From: Rheinheimera soli
GTDB taxonomy: Bacteria; Pseudomonadota; Gammaproteobacteria; Enterobacterales; Alteromonadaceae
DNA: 64,000 bases
Assembly: GCF_021290985.1 (NCBI RefSeq)
Contig: NZ_JAJOYU010000004.1
Span: 62,001-126,000, forward strand
Direction of reading: 5' to 3'
Below, piece by piece: positions 46,344 to 54,899 of the stretch; within the stretch, counting starts at the first letter, position 1; each line of letters starts with the position of its first letter. Made by a program: the position numbers and the translations under genes. The notes below the pieces were generated by a model. It did no database searches. It had not been told where the DNA came from and worked only from the letters and a program-made list of their open reading frames with translations.

Positions 46344-46736
46344 ATGTCATCTATGGTATCCAGGCCAGCGGCTGCGGGATCCGATCAGGCGGTTGCCCAC
46401 TTTAGCGCTTTGTTGCAGTTTGAAACCGATTGCTGGGACTTGCACCATGCCATCAGCAATAAAAGGCAGGATTTTGTGTTGCTGGATGTTCGGGGAGAGG
46501 CCGCTTATCGGCAAGGCCATTTGCCTGCAGCTGTGTTGTTGCCACATAGCCGGATTTCAGCTGAAAGTCTGGCGCTTTATCCGGCCGATACTTTGTTTGT
46601 TGTCTATTGTGCCGGACCCCATTGTAATGGAGCAGACAAAGCTGCACTCAAACTGGCTCAGTTGCAAAGACCAGTCAAAAAGATGATAGGCGGAGTGACG
46701 GGGTGGCTGGATGAAGGTTTTGAATTGGTCTGTTAA
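46344..46736 (+). CDS. Rhodanese-domain protein
   Basis: 130-residue single rhodanese domain: VLLDVRGEAAYRQGHLPAAV and active-site loop CAGPHCNGAD with the catalytic Cys first. The loop is long for a plain thiosulfate sulfurtransferase, which suggests a different acceptor. AGGAG before ATG. Divergent from a GlxA-type regulator and overlapping the DUF3429 gene by 4 bp at the end. Confidence 0.85.
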   Translation: MSSMVSRPAAAGSDQAVAHFSALLQFETDCWDLHHAISNKRQDFVLLDVRGEAAYRQGHLPAAVLLPHSRISAESLALYPADTLFVVYCAGPHCNGADKAALKLAQLQRPVKKMIGGVTGWLDEGFELVC

Positions 46737-47143
46737 ACAGACCACCAAAACAACACATGACAAAACACAACCACAGTCGTCAGCTGATTTCTTAATCTAT
46801 GATAAGCGGGGTTGTAATTTAACAGGCTGCCTTGCCAGAGTTCAATCAGCCGGACTGCGATAAAAGCAGCTGCAAGCACCAGAAGCTGGTGCTGTGGCAA
46901 AAGCAAGCTGCTAAACCAGCCAACCAGAGCTATGCTGACCACCCACACAGGCAGAGATGGTCCGGATTGCTGATAAAACACAGGCCAGAGTGCTCCAGCC
47001 ATAAAGGCCAGGATGATCTGGCTGTAACTTTGGAATGCAGTAAAAGGCAAAGTAAAAGTTATAAGCTGAGGCCATAGTTGTAAAAACGTCAGGCCGATAA
47101 AAGGCACTAAGCCTGCATAACCTAAGATGTGGATCAGTTGCAT
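46733..47143 (-). CDS. DUF3429 family membrane protein
   Basis: 136 residues with four membrane helices; begins LGYAGLVPFIG and has FLAFMAGALWPVF-like sequence IILAFMAGALWPVFY, matching DUF3429 by recall. No function known. Convergent with the rhodanese gene. Confidence 0.75.
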   Translation of the reverse strand: MQLIHILGYAGLVPFIGLTFLQLWPQLITFTLPFTAFQSYSQIILAFMAGALWPVFYQQSGPSLPVWVVSIALVGWFSSLLLPQHQLLVLAAAFIAVRLIELWQGSLLNYNPAYHRLRNQLTTVVVFCHVLFWWSV

Positions 47144-47434
47144 AAAAAAATCTCAATGAAAGGCGAGAAATTCTTATACGCAGCAGAAGATAGAGCGGAT
47201 GAAAAAGTAAAAAAAAGAGGGAGAACCACAAGGGTTTCCCTCATAAAAATCCAGGACAATCCAGGGAGTTAAAGCAACACATTGACAGGGTTCGCACTTA
47301 ACTGGGGCTTATTATCCGGCTGTCCCGTGGCATTTTTATGACAAGTTGATAAAGCTTTCGCGACACTTGCCAAGCCGTCTGCTTTGCGGTTCACTGCAAT
47401 CAGAAGCAAGCCAAAGCTATAGTGGGAGCCATCA

Positions 47435-48220
47435 ATGTTAAAAAAGTATCTGCAGCAAATCCGTCAGGGTAAGCCTGTGCATTACGGTCGTATGCTGGAG
47501 TTGTTGCCTCCACTGTTTTATCAAAAAAAATCAGAGCTATTTAAAGTACGGCAATTGGGCTCAGGCCGTTGGCAAGTCAGTATTGTCTCTGAAGCATTGT
47601 TTCGTCAGCTTGAACAACAGGCGCTGCAGCCTGCATCACGCAAAGAAGCGGCTCAGATTGGTGATTCGCATCGGGTTAATACCTCTTTTGGTTATCAACT
47701 GGTGTATCACGAGGGGTGTCAGAACCGGCAACCTGAAGTGGTGGTGCTGGACGGCACCGACAAATTCCAGAGCTATCAGGCGAAAAGTAGTTTGCTGCTG
47801 ATTGAAAATGAAGAATGTTTTTTCCGTTATCCACAACTAGTGCCGGTCTGTGGTCAGATGCTGGCGCTGGATTTTTCCTTGCACAACACTGATATTGGTT
47901 TTGCTTCTGGCAGCAAAGCCAGTAGTGCTTTGCTGATGCCCTTTTATCAGCAGTACCAACAGATTTATTGCGCCTTTGATTTTGATGCCGCAGCTTTAGA
48001 GCTGTTTGATCTATTAAAACAGCGGCTGGGTGACAAACTAATTTTTGTCACTCCTGCTGATTTCAGCCCCTGGCAGACGTTATTTAACAACAAACCCAAG
48101 CATCCGAATCAGTTAGCCAAAGCGATAGAGTTGGCTGAAAAACACCATTTCTACGGCTTGCTGGATGCACTACAGCAAAAAGGCTGCTTTTTAGAGCAGG
48201 AAGCGCTGTTAGAAAGCTAA
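47435..48220 (+). CDS. Solitary JetD-like (DUF2220/Toprim) protein
   Basis: 261 residues. The C-terminal half resembles the Toprim domain of Wadjet JetD (DUF2220): the Glu motif LLLIENEECFF (about 121-130), a Gly/Ser strand FASGSKASS (156-164) and the Asp motif CAFDFDAAALELFDLL (about 179-194), followed by FVTPADFSPW. The N-terminal part (1-100) may be winged-helix-like. No JetA, JetB or JetC is present in the flanks, so it is not a canonical Wadjet system. GGGAG lies before the ATG. Recognition is by motif only; a conserved hypothetical protein is the alternative. Confidence 0.55.
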   Translation: MLKKYLQQIRQGKPVHYGRMLELLPPLFYQKKSELFKVRQLGSGRWQVSIVSEALFRQLEQQALQPASRKEAAQIGDSHRVNTSFGYQLVYHEGCQNRQPEVVVLDGTDKFQSYQAKSSLLLIENEECFFRYPQLVPVCGQMLALDFSLHNTDIGFASGSKASSALLMPFYQQYQQIYCAFDFDAAALELFDLLKQRLGDKLIFVTPADFSPWQTLFNNKPKHPNQLAKAIELAEKHHFYGLLDALQQKGCFLEQEALLES

Positions 48221-48338
48221 TGGCATGTTGTTCAGATCAACAAGGCCGACTGTATTTTTTAAATTTTTTGTTTTGATTGTCCCCTTTTAACCCGGTCGTG
48301 ACTCTATCACTGTATTCACTATCAAAAAGGGGTAACAC

Positions 48339-49412
48339 ATGAGTTTCAGAATTTTGTTCATAGCGCTGTTCTGGTTCTGCAGCACTGCAACGGCTGAGCC
48401 ACTGAAGTTAAATCAAATACAGTGGATTGGTTCACACAACAGTTATAAACAGGCTTTACCTGATGGAGTCAGTCACTACATGCAGCAGCAAGGTCAGGAT
48501 ACCTCGTCGTTGCAGTATCAGCATTTGCCGTTGCAGCAGCAACTGGAGCTGGGTTTACGTCATCTGGAGCTGGATGTAGTGGCTGACCCTGAAGGTGGTA
48601 TGTATCTCAAACCTGCAGCAGAGCAATGGTTAGGTAAATCTTTGTTGTCGGCAGAACACAAAGCAAAATTACAGCAACCTGGCTTTAAGGCGTTTCATAT
48701 TCCGGACCTGGATTTTGCCTCCCATTGCCCATTATTTCAGGATTGTCTGCGTCAATTACTTCAGTGGTCTTTACAGCACAAAAATCATTTGCCTGTGGTG
48801 ATCCTGCTGAATGTAAAAGAAAGCGGCGTGGCAGGGGGCATTAAGCCACGAATTCTGACGACTGAGGATTATGCTCTGCTGGATCAGGAAATACGTGCCG
48901 TTTTGCCGGAAGATAAGCTATTAACACCGGATTTTGTCCGAAAGCCAGGCCTTAGCCTGCAGCAAAGCGTGCTGACTAAAGGCTGGCCAAGCTTGGCGTC
49001 TTCCCGGGGGCGTTTTGTCTTCTTGTTTGATGGGCAGCCAGAACAACTGGAATTGTACCGTAAGCAACATCCTTCTTTAGCCGGAAGGGTGATGTTTGGT
49101 AATTATCCACCTGCCAGTGCTGAAGCCGCTATGCTGCTGCAAAATCAGCCAGAGCAGCAGTTTGAAGCTATAGGGCAATTGGTCAAGCAGGGTTATATAG
49201 TTCGCACTCGCAGTGATGAATTTCATCCTACAGTTTATTCCACCGTAAGACGTGATACCGCATTACAAAGCGCAGCTCAGATTATTTCCACTGATTTTTA
49301 CCCACAGGCACCCCAACAAAGCCCGGATGGCAAAGCGGTGCAATTTCCGGATCAAAGCCTGTGGCGCTGTCATCCACAATTAACTCAGGCCAACTGTGTT
49401 ATTTCAGAATAA
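48339..49412 (+). CDS. Ca2+-dependent phosphoinositide-specific phospholipase C-like protein
   Basis: 357 residues with a signal peptide (1-19, TATAEP), so periplasmic or secreted. WIGSHNSYKQ carries the first catalytic His; LELDVVADPEGG supplies metal-binding acids; RHLELDV and LNVKES complete the PLC TIM-barrel pattern of the PI-PLC-C1 family. Substrate and calcium need are inferred from the family. AAGGGG precedes the ATG. Convergent with the ECF sigma gene (9-bp overlap). Confidence 0.8.
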   Translation: MSFRILFIALFWFCSTATAEPLKLNQIQWIGSHNSYKQALPDGVSHYMQQQGQDTSSLQYQHLPLQQQLELGLRHLELDVVADPEGGMYLKPAAEQWLGKSLLSAEHKAKLQQPGFKAFHIPDLDFASHCPLFQDCLRQLLQWSLQHKNHLPVVILLNVKESGVAGGIKPRILTTEDYALLDQEIRAVLPEDKLLTPDFVRKPGLSLQQSVLTKGWPSLASSRGRFVFLFDGQPEQLELYRKQHPSLAGRVMFGNYPPASAEAAMLLQNQPEQQFEAIGQLVKQGYIVRTRSDEFHPTVYSTVRRDTALQSAAQIISTDFYPQAPQQSPDGKAVQFPDQSLWRCHPQLTQANCVISE

Positions 49413-49904
49413 TTGCCTGCAGTGTGCCAGTTGGGCCACAGCGCGGCTGATATGTTTTTTCAGCGCTGCTTCGGTCATTTTCAGCTCCAGAGCTATTTGT
49501 GCTCTGGGCTGATGATGCAAGCGGCAGCGGATAAAAACTTCACGGCGTAGCGGAGGCAACAGCAGCAACACCTGCTCTATATGCTGTATCTGTTGCTGCA
49601 GAACACTCTGAGCTTCAGGATCTGAGGCCGGATCTGTGCATTCCAATTCGTTGCATTCATCGGCGAATTCAGTTTTTGTGTGGTCAGGTTTAGAGTGATG
49701 AAAAACCAGATGCCGTGCCACAGTGATAGCATAAGCCAGAGGATTTCGTAGGTGATCAGGACTTGCATGACTCAGCAGCGCCATGATGGTTTGTTGGTAT
49801 AGATCGGCTCTGTCTTGAGGTCTGTGCACTCTGGATCGCAGGTAACTTTGCAGTTGTGGACTGAGTTGCACAATGGAGTGATGAAGTTTGTTATCTGTAT
49901 TCAC
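49404..49904 (-). CDS. ECF-family RNA polymerase sigma factor
   Basis: 166 residues: region 2 (about 15-75, DRADLYQQTIMALLSH and YAITVARHLVFHH) and region 4 HTH (about 105-160, LPPLRREVFIRCRLHHQPRAQIA). GTG start at 49904. It looks FecI-like, but no anti-sigma (FecR) gene or TonB receptor is next to it. A long hairpin lies just upstream. Confidence 0.85.
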   Translation of the reverse strand: MNTDNKLHHSIVQLSPQLQSYLRSRVHRPQDRADLYQQTIMALLSHASPDHLRNPLAYAITVARHLVFHHSKPDHTKTEFADECNELECTDPASDPEAQSVLQQQIQHIEQVLLLLPPLRREVFIRCRLHHQPRAQIALELKMTEAALKKHISRAVAQLAHCRQLF

Positions 49905-49917
49905 TGCGATCTTTAAT

Positions 49918-49959
49918 GGTCATGCTGTGCTGCAAGGAGAATTGCGCCACAGCATGACC
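49918..49959. other. Long hairpin upstream of the ECF sigma gene
   Basis: Perfect 12-bp arms GGTCATGCTGTG (49918-49929) and CACAGCATGACC (49948-49959), with an inner GCAA-GGAGAA-TTGC stem. It begins 13 bp upstream of the sigma start codon. No T-run on either side. Confidence 0.55.
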
Positions 49960-49998
49960 CTTGTTTATGACATGCAGATGAAAGAGGCCAGTGACCTG

Positions 49999-52590
49999 TT
50001 AGTGAGTTGTTTTTGTCAGCACAGGTCGTTGCAAGCGCTGAAACAGCCAGCCAAGCAACACCAGGCTTAAACCTAAACCTATAAAAGACAAGGCTCTGAG
50101 TACCCCTGTTAAATCGTTTAAATCCACTACAAAAACTTTCAGCACCACAGCGCTTAACAACACAAAACCTGCTTTACGGGCTTGGGTTTTATTTTGCCAT
50201 TGCGCCAGTAACACAGTGGCTATGGCAATTACTAAAAACACCAGCGAATAGCTGTATTGCTCGGCTACAGAGGTAGGTAAACTCAGCAGAATTTGCCCGT
50301 CCTGCCAGAAATGCCTTATAGCGCCAATCAGGTATAAAGTGCCGGTAGCCAAAGCTGCGTATAAGGCCAGTTTTTTCAGGCGGATGTTTAATGGCAAGCT
50401 GCTAAAAGCCCAGCATATCAAGGCAGGTAAACCCCATACCAACAGCAACAGGTTCAGTACTGGTACAGCACCTAAAGACTGTGTGTACCAGAACGGGTTT
50501 TCCATCACACTCAGTTTAAAATGTGCCAGCGCTACCAGAACCACTAAAGTGGACGCTGCAATACGATACAGCAAGGCTGTGCCACCTGCCTGAGCGCTGC
50601 GCCACTGATATACCCAGGCCAGCAGCAGCCAGTTAAAGGCCTGAATGCTCAGAGTGCTAAAGTTTATATAGCTAAAATCAACCACTGCATCATTGAGCCA
50701 GTACTGGGTTTGCACAGTGACAAATACGGCAACTAAATGTAATAAAGCGCCCTCCAGATAACTTCGCAGTGCTGTTGCAAACCACAAATACCAGCTCAGT
50801 GCAAAACAGATTAAGGCGGCGGGGTAGACTACAAAAGACCAGTGTAATCCCAGTAAAAGCTCATTCTCATAATGCCCCATCAGAGGTGCTGTGGTCAGGC
50901 GAATTAAAACTGCAGCAACAATCAGCTTTATCAACCAGTGTGGCACCGGCATCCTGAGTTTGATGCCCAATAGAGTCAGCAGTACCAGTTGAGCCGCTAT
51001 AGCTAAAGTTAAGGCGGCATCGGCCAGCCATAAAGTGAAACATAAGGTCAGAGCAAAATTGGCTCCTGCCACCTGAATAAAAGCAGCTGCTTTGTGGCTG
51101 TTTTTTAGTGTCATCGCACTTTGAACTGCAACCAGCACTAAGGCCAATGCAGTCCAGAGCAGTTGCATCTGTTGCTGCACTTCAAGGTTTGCCTGAGAGT
51201 GACTAACCCCCAGGAACAACACAGGCAGGGCAGCCAAAGCGCTGCTCCATTGCAAACGTTCTGGCCACTTTAATGCCGCACTGATCAGTGGCAATGTAAA
51301 TACAGCCACCAGCAGCAGATGTTGGTTTAAGCTGGTGCTGCTGAACGCATAAGGGTCTGAGGAGAAAGCCAAAGGTTGCAGCAACAGCCAGCATAAGGCG
51401 GGTATAAAACTAAGCCAAAGCAGTAGTTCTGATTTACTGTCCGTGGCGGCACAGCACTGCAGCAGCAAAATAAACACCAGCATGCCGCTAAAGCCTAAAT
51501 AACCCGGAATATCGATAAGAGCGAAACATGCCAACAACAGCAAACCCAGTGCCAGCGTCAGTTCACGCTTGAGTGGCCACCACTGGCGCATTGGTTGGGG
51601 GCTGAATTGCAGATACTGTGCTTTAAAGCCGATGCGGGGTAACCAGACCAGCAACACAAAGCTGCCACAAAGTACCAGCCAGAAGGACCATAACTGCTCT
51701 GAAGTGGCGACCATCAAAGGGGTAAAGAGCCATACAAGATGAGCCGACATCGGCAACCACCAGAGCCATGCTCTTTTTACTTTTTGCTCCACCAGCACGG
51801 ACGATGCAGTCACCAGCGAAATATAAGCCAGCAAAACTGGTATATTGCCTGAGTCTGTTGATACCAGCACTGGCACTGCATAAGCGCCAACAATACCTAT
51901 CAACGCCAATAGCGGCCCTTGTCGTAAGGACAGCCAGGACGCCGTTAAAGCAATCACTGCCAATAGCGGAAAAGCAACAGCAGGACTAAGCATCTGATAC
52001 CACTCGAGAGCGACCAGCACTGCTGCATAAAGGCTGATAAAACCGCCGCTGGACAAGGCAGCTGGTGCATAGTTGTTCAGCGCATGACCCTGACTGCGTT
52101 TATGCAGCCATTCACTGCCAATAATTAAAGCCAAACCAAAAGCCATACCGGACGCGATACGTAAAGCGGGCGATAACCAGCCTGCGTCCAGTGAATGCTT
52201 AACTAAAAAGATGCCACCTAAAGCCAGAGCCAAAGCACCAAGCCAAACCATGCCTCTTTTAATCAGTTGCTGCTCTATCCAGCCAGAGACAGCTGAAAAC
52301 AGATCCGCAGAGGAGGAGCTGGTGTCAGGTGCTGGAACAGGCTGAGCTTGAGGAATGATAGCTAAGGGGTTTAATGGATTCACATCTGCTACTGGCTGGG
52401 CTATCGCTGCAGTTGCAAGTTCAGGCTCAGTCGGCAGTGCTGCTGGTGGGACTGACACACTTTGGCCCTTGAACTGTTTTTTCAGCTCTGCCAGTTCAGC
52501 TTTGATTTGGCTCAGTTGCAGCATTGCCCTGAGACCACAAAGAGCGCCAATGACGGCAATAAGACCAACTAAAACCATCAGACTTGTCAT
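49999..52590 (-). CDS. DUF2339 family large membrane protein
   Basis: 863 residues: one N-terminal helix, a short coiled coil (LSQIKAELAELKKQF), a Pro/Ala-rich linker, then more than 20 membrane helices. Matches DUF2339 by recall. Role unknown; such proteins may scaffold or transport. It is upstream of the ECF sigma gene on the same strand. Confidence 0.82.
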   Translation of the reverse strand: MTSLMVLVGLIAVIGALCGLRAMLQLSQIKAELAELKKQFKGQSVSVPPAALPTEPELATAAIAQPVADVNPLNPLAIIPQAQPVPAPDTSSSSADLFSAVSGWIEQQLIKRGMVWLGALALALGGIFLVKHSLDAGWLSPALRIASGMAFGLALIIGSEWLHKRSQGHALNNYAPAALSSGGFISLYAAVLVALEWYQMLSPAVAFPLLAVIALTASWLSLRQGPLLALIGIVGAYAVPVLVSTDSGNIPVLLAYISLVTASSVLVEQKVKRAWLWWLPMSAHLVWLFTPLMVATSEQLWSFWLVLCGSFVLLVWLPRIGFKAQYLQFSPQPMRQWWPLKRELTLALGLLLLACFALIDIPGYLGFSGMLVFILLLQCCAATDSKSELLLWLSFIPALCWLLLQPLAFSSDPYAFSSTSLNQHLLLVAVFTLPLISAALKWPERLQWSSALAALPVLFLGVSHSQANLEVQQQMQLLWTALALVLVAVQSAMTLKNSHKAAAFIQVAGANFALTLCFTLWLADAALTLAIAAQLVLLTLLGIKLRMPVPHWLIKLIVAAVLIRLTTAPLMGHYENELLLGLHWSFVVYPAALICFALSWYLWFATALRSYLEGALLHLVAVFVTVQTQYWLNDAVVDFSYINFSTLSIQAFNWLLLAWVYQWRSAQAGGTALLYRIAASTLVVLVALAHFKLSVMENPFWYTQSLGAVPVLNLLLLVWGLPALICWAFSSLPLNIRLKKLALYAALATGTLYLIGAIRHFWQDGQILLSLPTSVAEQYSYSLVFLVIAIATVLLAQWQNKTQARKAGFVLLSAVVLKVFVVDLNDLTGVLRALSFIGLGLSLVLLGWLFQRLQRPVLTKTTH

Positions 52591-52768
52591 ACATCAGGCC
52601 TGCAAATAAATAGATCAAAAGCCATCCGGACACTCCATTGTGTATAGCCAAGATAAGTGATTAACATCAAAGAAACATCAGCTTAAACCAGCTGAAGCAG
52701 AAAAGGAATGCAAAGGCGAGTTGGCAAAGGGATTAGCCGCGACTGAATGCCGCGGCCTGAACAGAGTA

Positions 52769-53596
52769 TTAGCTGTTACGTTGTTTCAGCTCTTCTCTTA
52801 ACGCTTTTAACTCGCGTTGAATGTCAGCCAGTTGCTGGTGCATCAGTTGCTGTTCTGCCTGCTCCGCTTTTTTATCTTCAGCCCGTTCGGCTGCATGCTC
52901 CTGATCGGTAAAGGTTTGCATGGTATTGACGATAATGGCGATAAAGAGGTTTAGCATGGTAAAAGTGGCTATTAAGATAAAAGGCACAAAAAAGGCCCAA
53001 GCATAAGGGAACTGCTCCATCACAGGGCGGGAAATACCCATAGACCAGCTTTCCAATGTCATCACCTGAAACAGCGTGTAGAAGGAAGCGCCAATAGAAC
53101 CAAACCACTCCGGGAAAGCACTGCCAAATAACTTAGTGGCAATAACGGCAAAGACGTAATAAATCAGCAGCAATACCATCGCAATCGAGCCTAAACCCGG
53201 TAAAGATCCCAGCAGAGCCGAAACAACACGGCGCATTGAAGGGACGATCGACAATAAACGTAAAACCCGCAGCACCCTTAAAGCCCGCAGCACTGAGAAC
53301 TGGCCGGTAGCAGGCATCAGAGCTATAGCCACTACGGCAAAATCAAACAAACTCCAGGAGTCTTTAAAAAAACTAAGGCGGTAGGCGAACATACGCAGCA
53401 GCAGCTCGATGACAAAAATCGTCAGCAAAATTTTATCCGCCAGCAGTATCACTGAGCCAAAGTCCTGCATCAGTGAAGCCGAAGTTTCCAGACCTAACAA
53501 AATAGCGTTGATTAAAATCAGCACTAAAATACCGTGGTTAAACCAAGGTGTCTCGACCAGATGCAGCACTTTTTGTTGCATGTTATGTGGTTTCAT
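52769..53596 (-). CDS. Voltage-gated sodium channel, BacNav family
   Basis: 275 residues, six membrane segments. Voltage sensor S4 has four regularly spaced arginines (Arg104, 107, 110, 113 in RALRVLRVLR). The pore loop filter is TLESWSM (180-186), the sodium-selective motif of NavMs/NaChBac. C-terminal coiled coil (about 240-275) drives tetramer formation. Inner membrane. GAGGGAA precedes ATG. Confidence 0.9.
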   Translation of the reverse strand: MKPHNMQQKVLHLVETPWFNHGILVLILINAILLGLETSASLMQDFGSVILLADKILLTIFVIELLLRMFAYRLSFFKDSWSLFDFAVVAIALMPATGQFSVLRALRVLRVLRLLSIVPSMRRVVSALLGSLPGLGSIAMVLLLIYYVFAVIATKLFGSAFPEWFGSIGASFYTLFQVMTLESWSMGISRPVMEQFPYAWAFFVPFILIATFTMLNLFIAIIVNTMQTFTDQEHAAERAEDKKAEQAEQQLMHQQLADIQRELKALREELKQRNS

Positions 53597-53768
53597 TTTT
53601 CCCTCATGACTAAAAAATTTTCCGCATTGTAGCTGCGTTCAGATGAACTTGGTAGCTGTCCTTAAACCGGCGTTACAGCGCTGTCAAAGGAATGACTTTT
53701 AGTGCTGGCCTGTATCTTGCTTTGGTACTACTTGAGTCAAAGAGGGTGAGGAATAAAGGGCAGAGTGT

Positions 53769-54212
53769 ATGAAACTGGATAACAGCAATCTTTTTGAAAC
53801 GTTAAGTCAAATCCGTTCGGGTCAGTACTCAGCTATGTATACAGCTGTAGCCAAACAAGAACCTCAATCTGTCACTGATCCAACAGGTAAGCCAGCAGAC
53901 AATGCTAATGCTGAGGCGAAGACTTTAGTCTTTGACAATATGACTCGCAAGCAATTATCCGATTGGCTGACCAAGGGGCTGGACAGCGGTAAAATTCCGG
54001 CTGAGCAGGAGCAGGCGTTTCGGGTGTTGCTGTATTCAGGTAAAACTGAAAGCTCAGACGAGCAAGCCACTACGGATAACCAGGCTATAGATTTTACTGC
54101 AAAAGCCAAAGAGGCTTTAAGTAGCGCAGTGCAGCGCAATGATAAAAGCTCAGTTCTGTTTTGGGCCAATGCGATGGCGACTATGAATCAGTTTCAGGGC
54201 AAAGAAAAATAA
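53769..54212 (+). CDS. Hypothetical protein
   Basis: 147 residues, soluble, no signal peptide or cysteine; helical segments MTRKQLSDWLTKGLDSGKIP and AKAKEALSSAVQRNDKSS. The N-terminal QIRSGQYSAMY and central low-complexity stretch resemble small Alteromonadales conserved proteins of unknown role. Divergent from the sodium channel. Confidence 0.6.
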   Translation: MKLDNSNLFETLSQIRSGQYSAMYTAVAKQEPQSVTDPTGKPADNANAEAKTLVFDNMTRKQLSDWLTKGLDSGKIPAEQEQAFRVLLYSGKTESSDEQATTDNQAIDFTAKAKEALSSAVQRNDKSSVLFWANAMATMNQFQGKEK

Positions 54213-54232
54213 GGCAGCAGTGACTGCCTTAT
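54209..54232. terminator. Hairpin between the hypothetical gene and tetR
   Basis: ATAAGGCAG / CTGCCTTAT, loop CAGTGA, overlapping the stop codon of the upstream gene; only a weak T-rich stretch follows. Confidence 0.45.
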
Positions 54233-54239
54233 CCGTTCT

Positions 54240-54857
54240 TTAATTAAAGGGCGACAATAAAGTCCGCAGTGCAGGTCGTAAAGCCAGCAATATTGTATCT
54301 TTCTGTAGCTCTGGATATAAAGTCCGACGGATTGCCAATCCACCTATCATGGCAAAAATAACATTGATGCGGGCATCCAGTTCTTTGTCTGTCGCATCTT
54401 TGACCAGACTGCGTTCTCCTGTCAGTAAGCGACGCATTCTTGCTCTGGCGTGAGTGTCAGATTGTTGCATCAAAAAGGCTACTTTTTGATTGCGGGCAGC
54501 TTCAGCCAGCATTTCCAGTTCCAGCGCATTTTTATCTTTGTCTATATGCCGTTCGACACCCTGATCGGCACCGTCCAGCATAATGGTCATCTGATCGCCT
54601 GGATCGTCTTCAAACTGTTGAAATACAGAAAACATTTCTTCCATATCGCGCTGAATAATAGCTTCGATAATGGCTTCTTTGCTGTCGAAATAATTGTAAA
54701 TATGACCAGCGCTCATCCCTGCAGTTTTTGAGATCTCAGCCATGCCAGCTCCATGGTAACCTTTGCGACGGAAGCAGTCTGCTGCCGCGGTCAGGACCTG
54801 GTTTCTGCGTGCTTCTGCTAAAGCCGGATCTGTATGTCGTTTTTGTTTTTCTGTCAT
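54240..54857 (-). CDS. TetR family repressor of the RND pump
   Basis: 205 residues from ATG 54857, which has GGAG eight bases upstream; an upstream in-frame TTG is unlikely. HTH at about 25-60 (AGMAEISKTAGMSAGHIYNYF), variable ligand-binding C-terminus. Being the last gene of mfp-rnd-omf-tetR, it likely represses the operon and itself through the palindrome at 60638-60659. A strong hairpin lies just before its ribosome site. Confidence 0.9.
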   Translation of the reverse strand: MTEKQKRHTDPALAEARRNQVLTAAADCFRRKGYHGAGMAEISKTAGMSAGHIYNYFDSKEAIIEAIIQRDMEEMFSVFQQFEDDPGDQMTIMLDGADQGVERHIDKDKNALELEMLAEAARNQKVAFLMQQSDTHARARMRRLLTGERSLVKDATDKELDARINVIFAMIGGLAIRRTLYPELQKDTILLALRPALRTLLSPFN

Positions 54858-54869
54858 AGGGCACTCCAA

Positions 54870-54891
54870 CGCCGGGCTTGAAAGCCCGGCG
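54870..54891. other. GC-rich hairpin touching the tetR ribosome-binding region
   Basis: CGCCGGGCTT-GA-AAGCCCGGCG, 10-bp arms, between the OMF stop and tetR. On the minus strand it ends directly before TTGGAG, the tetR ribosome site. No T-run; may act on translation or mRNA decay rather than as terminator. Confidence 0.55.
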
Positions 54892-54899
54892 ACTGCTTG

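Noticed and set aside
47284-47319. TTGACA and TATTAT pair as a promoter for the JetD-like gene
   Set aside because: The spacing is about 22 bp, too long for sigma70.
52736-52756. GCCGCG/CGCGGC hairpin after the sodium channel gene as terminator
   Set aside because: Only six base pairs and no T-run on either strand.
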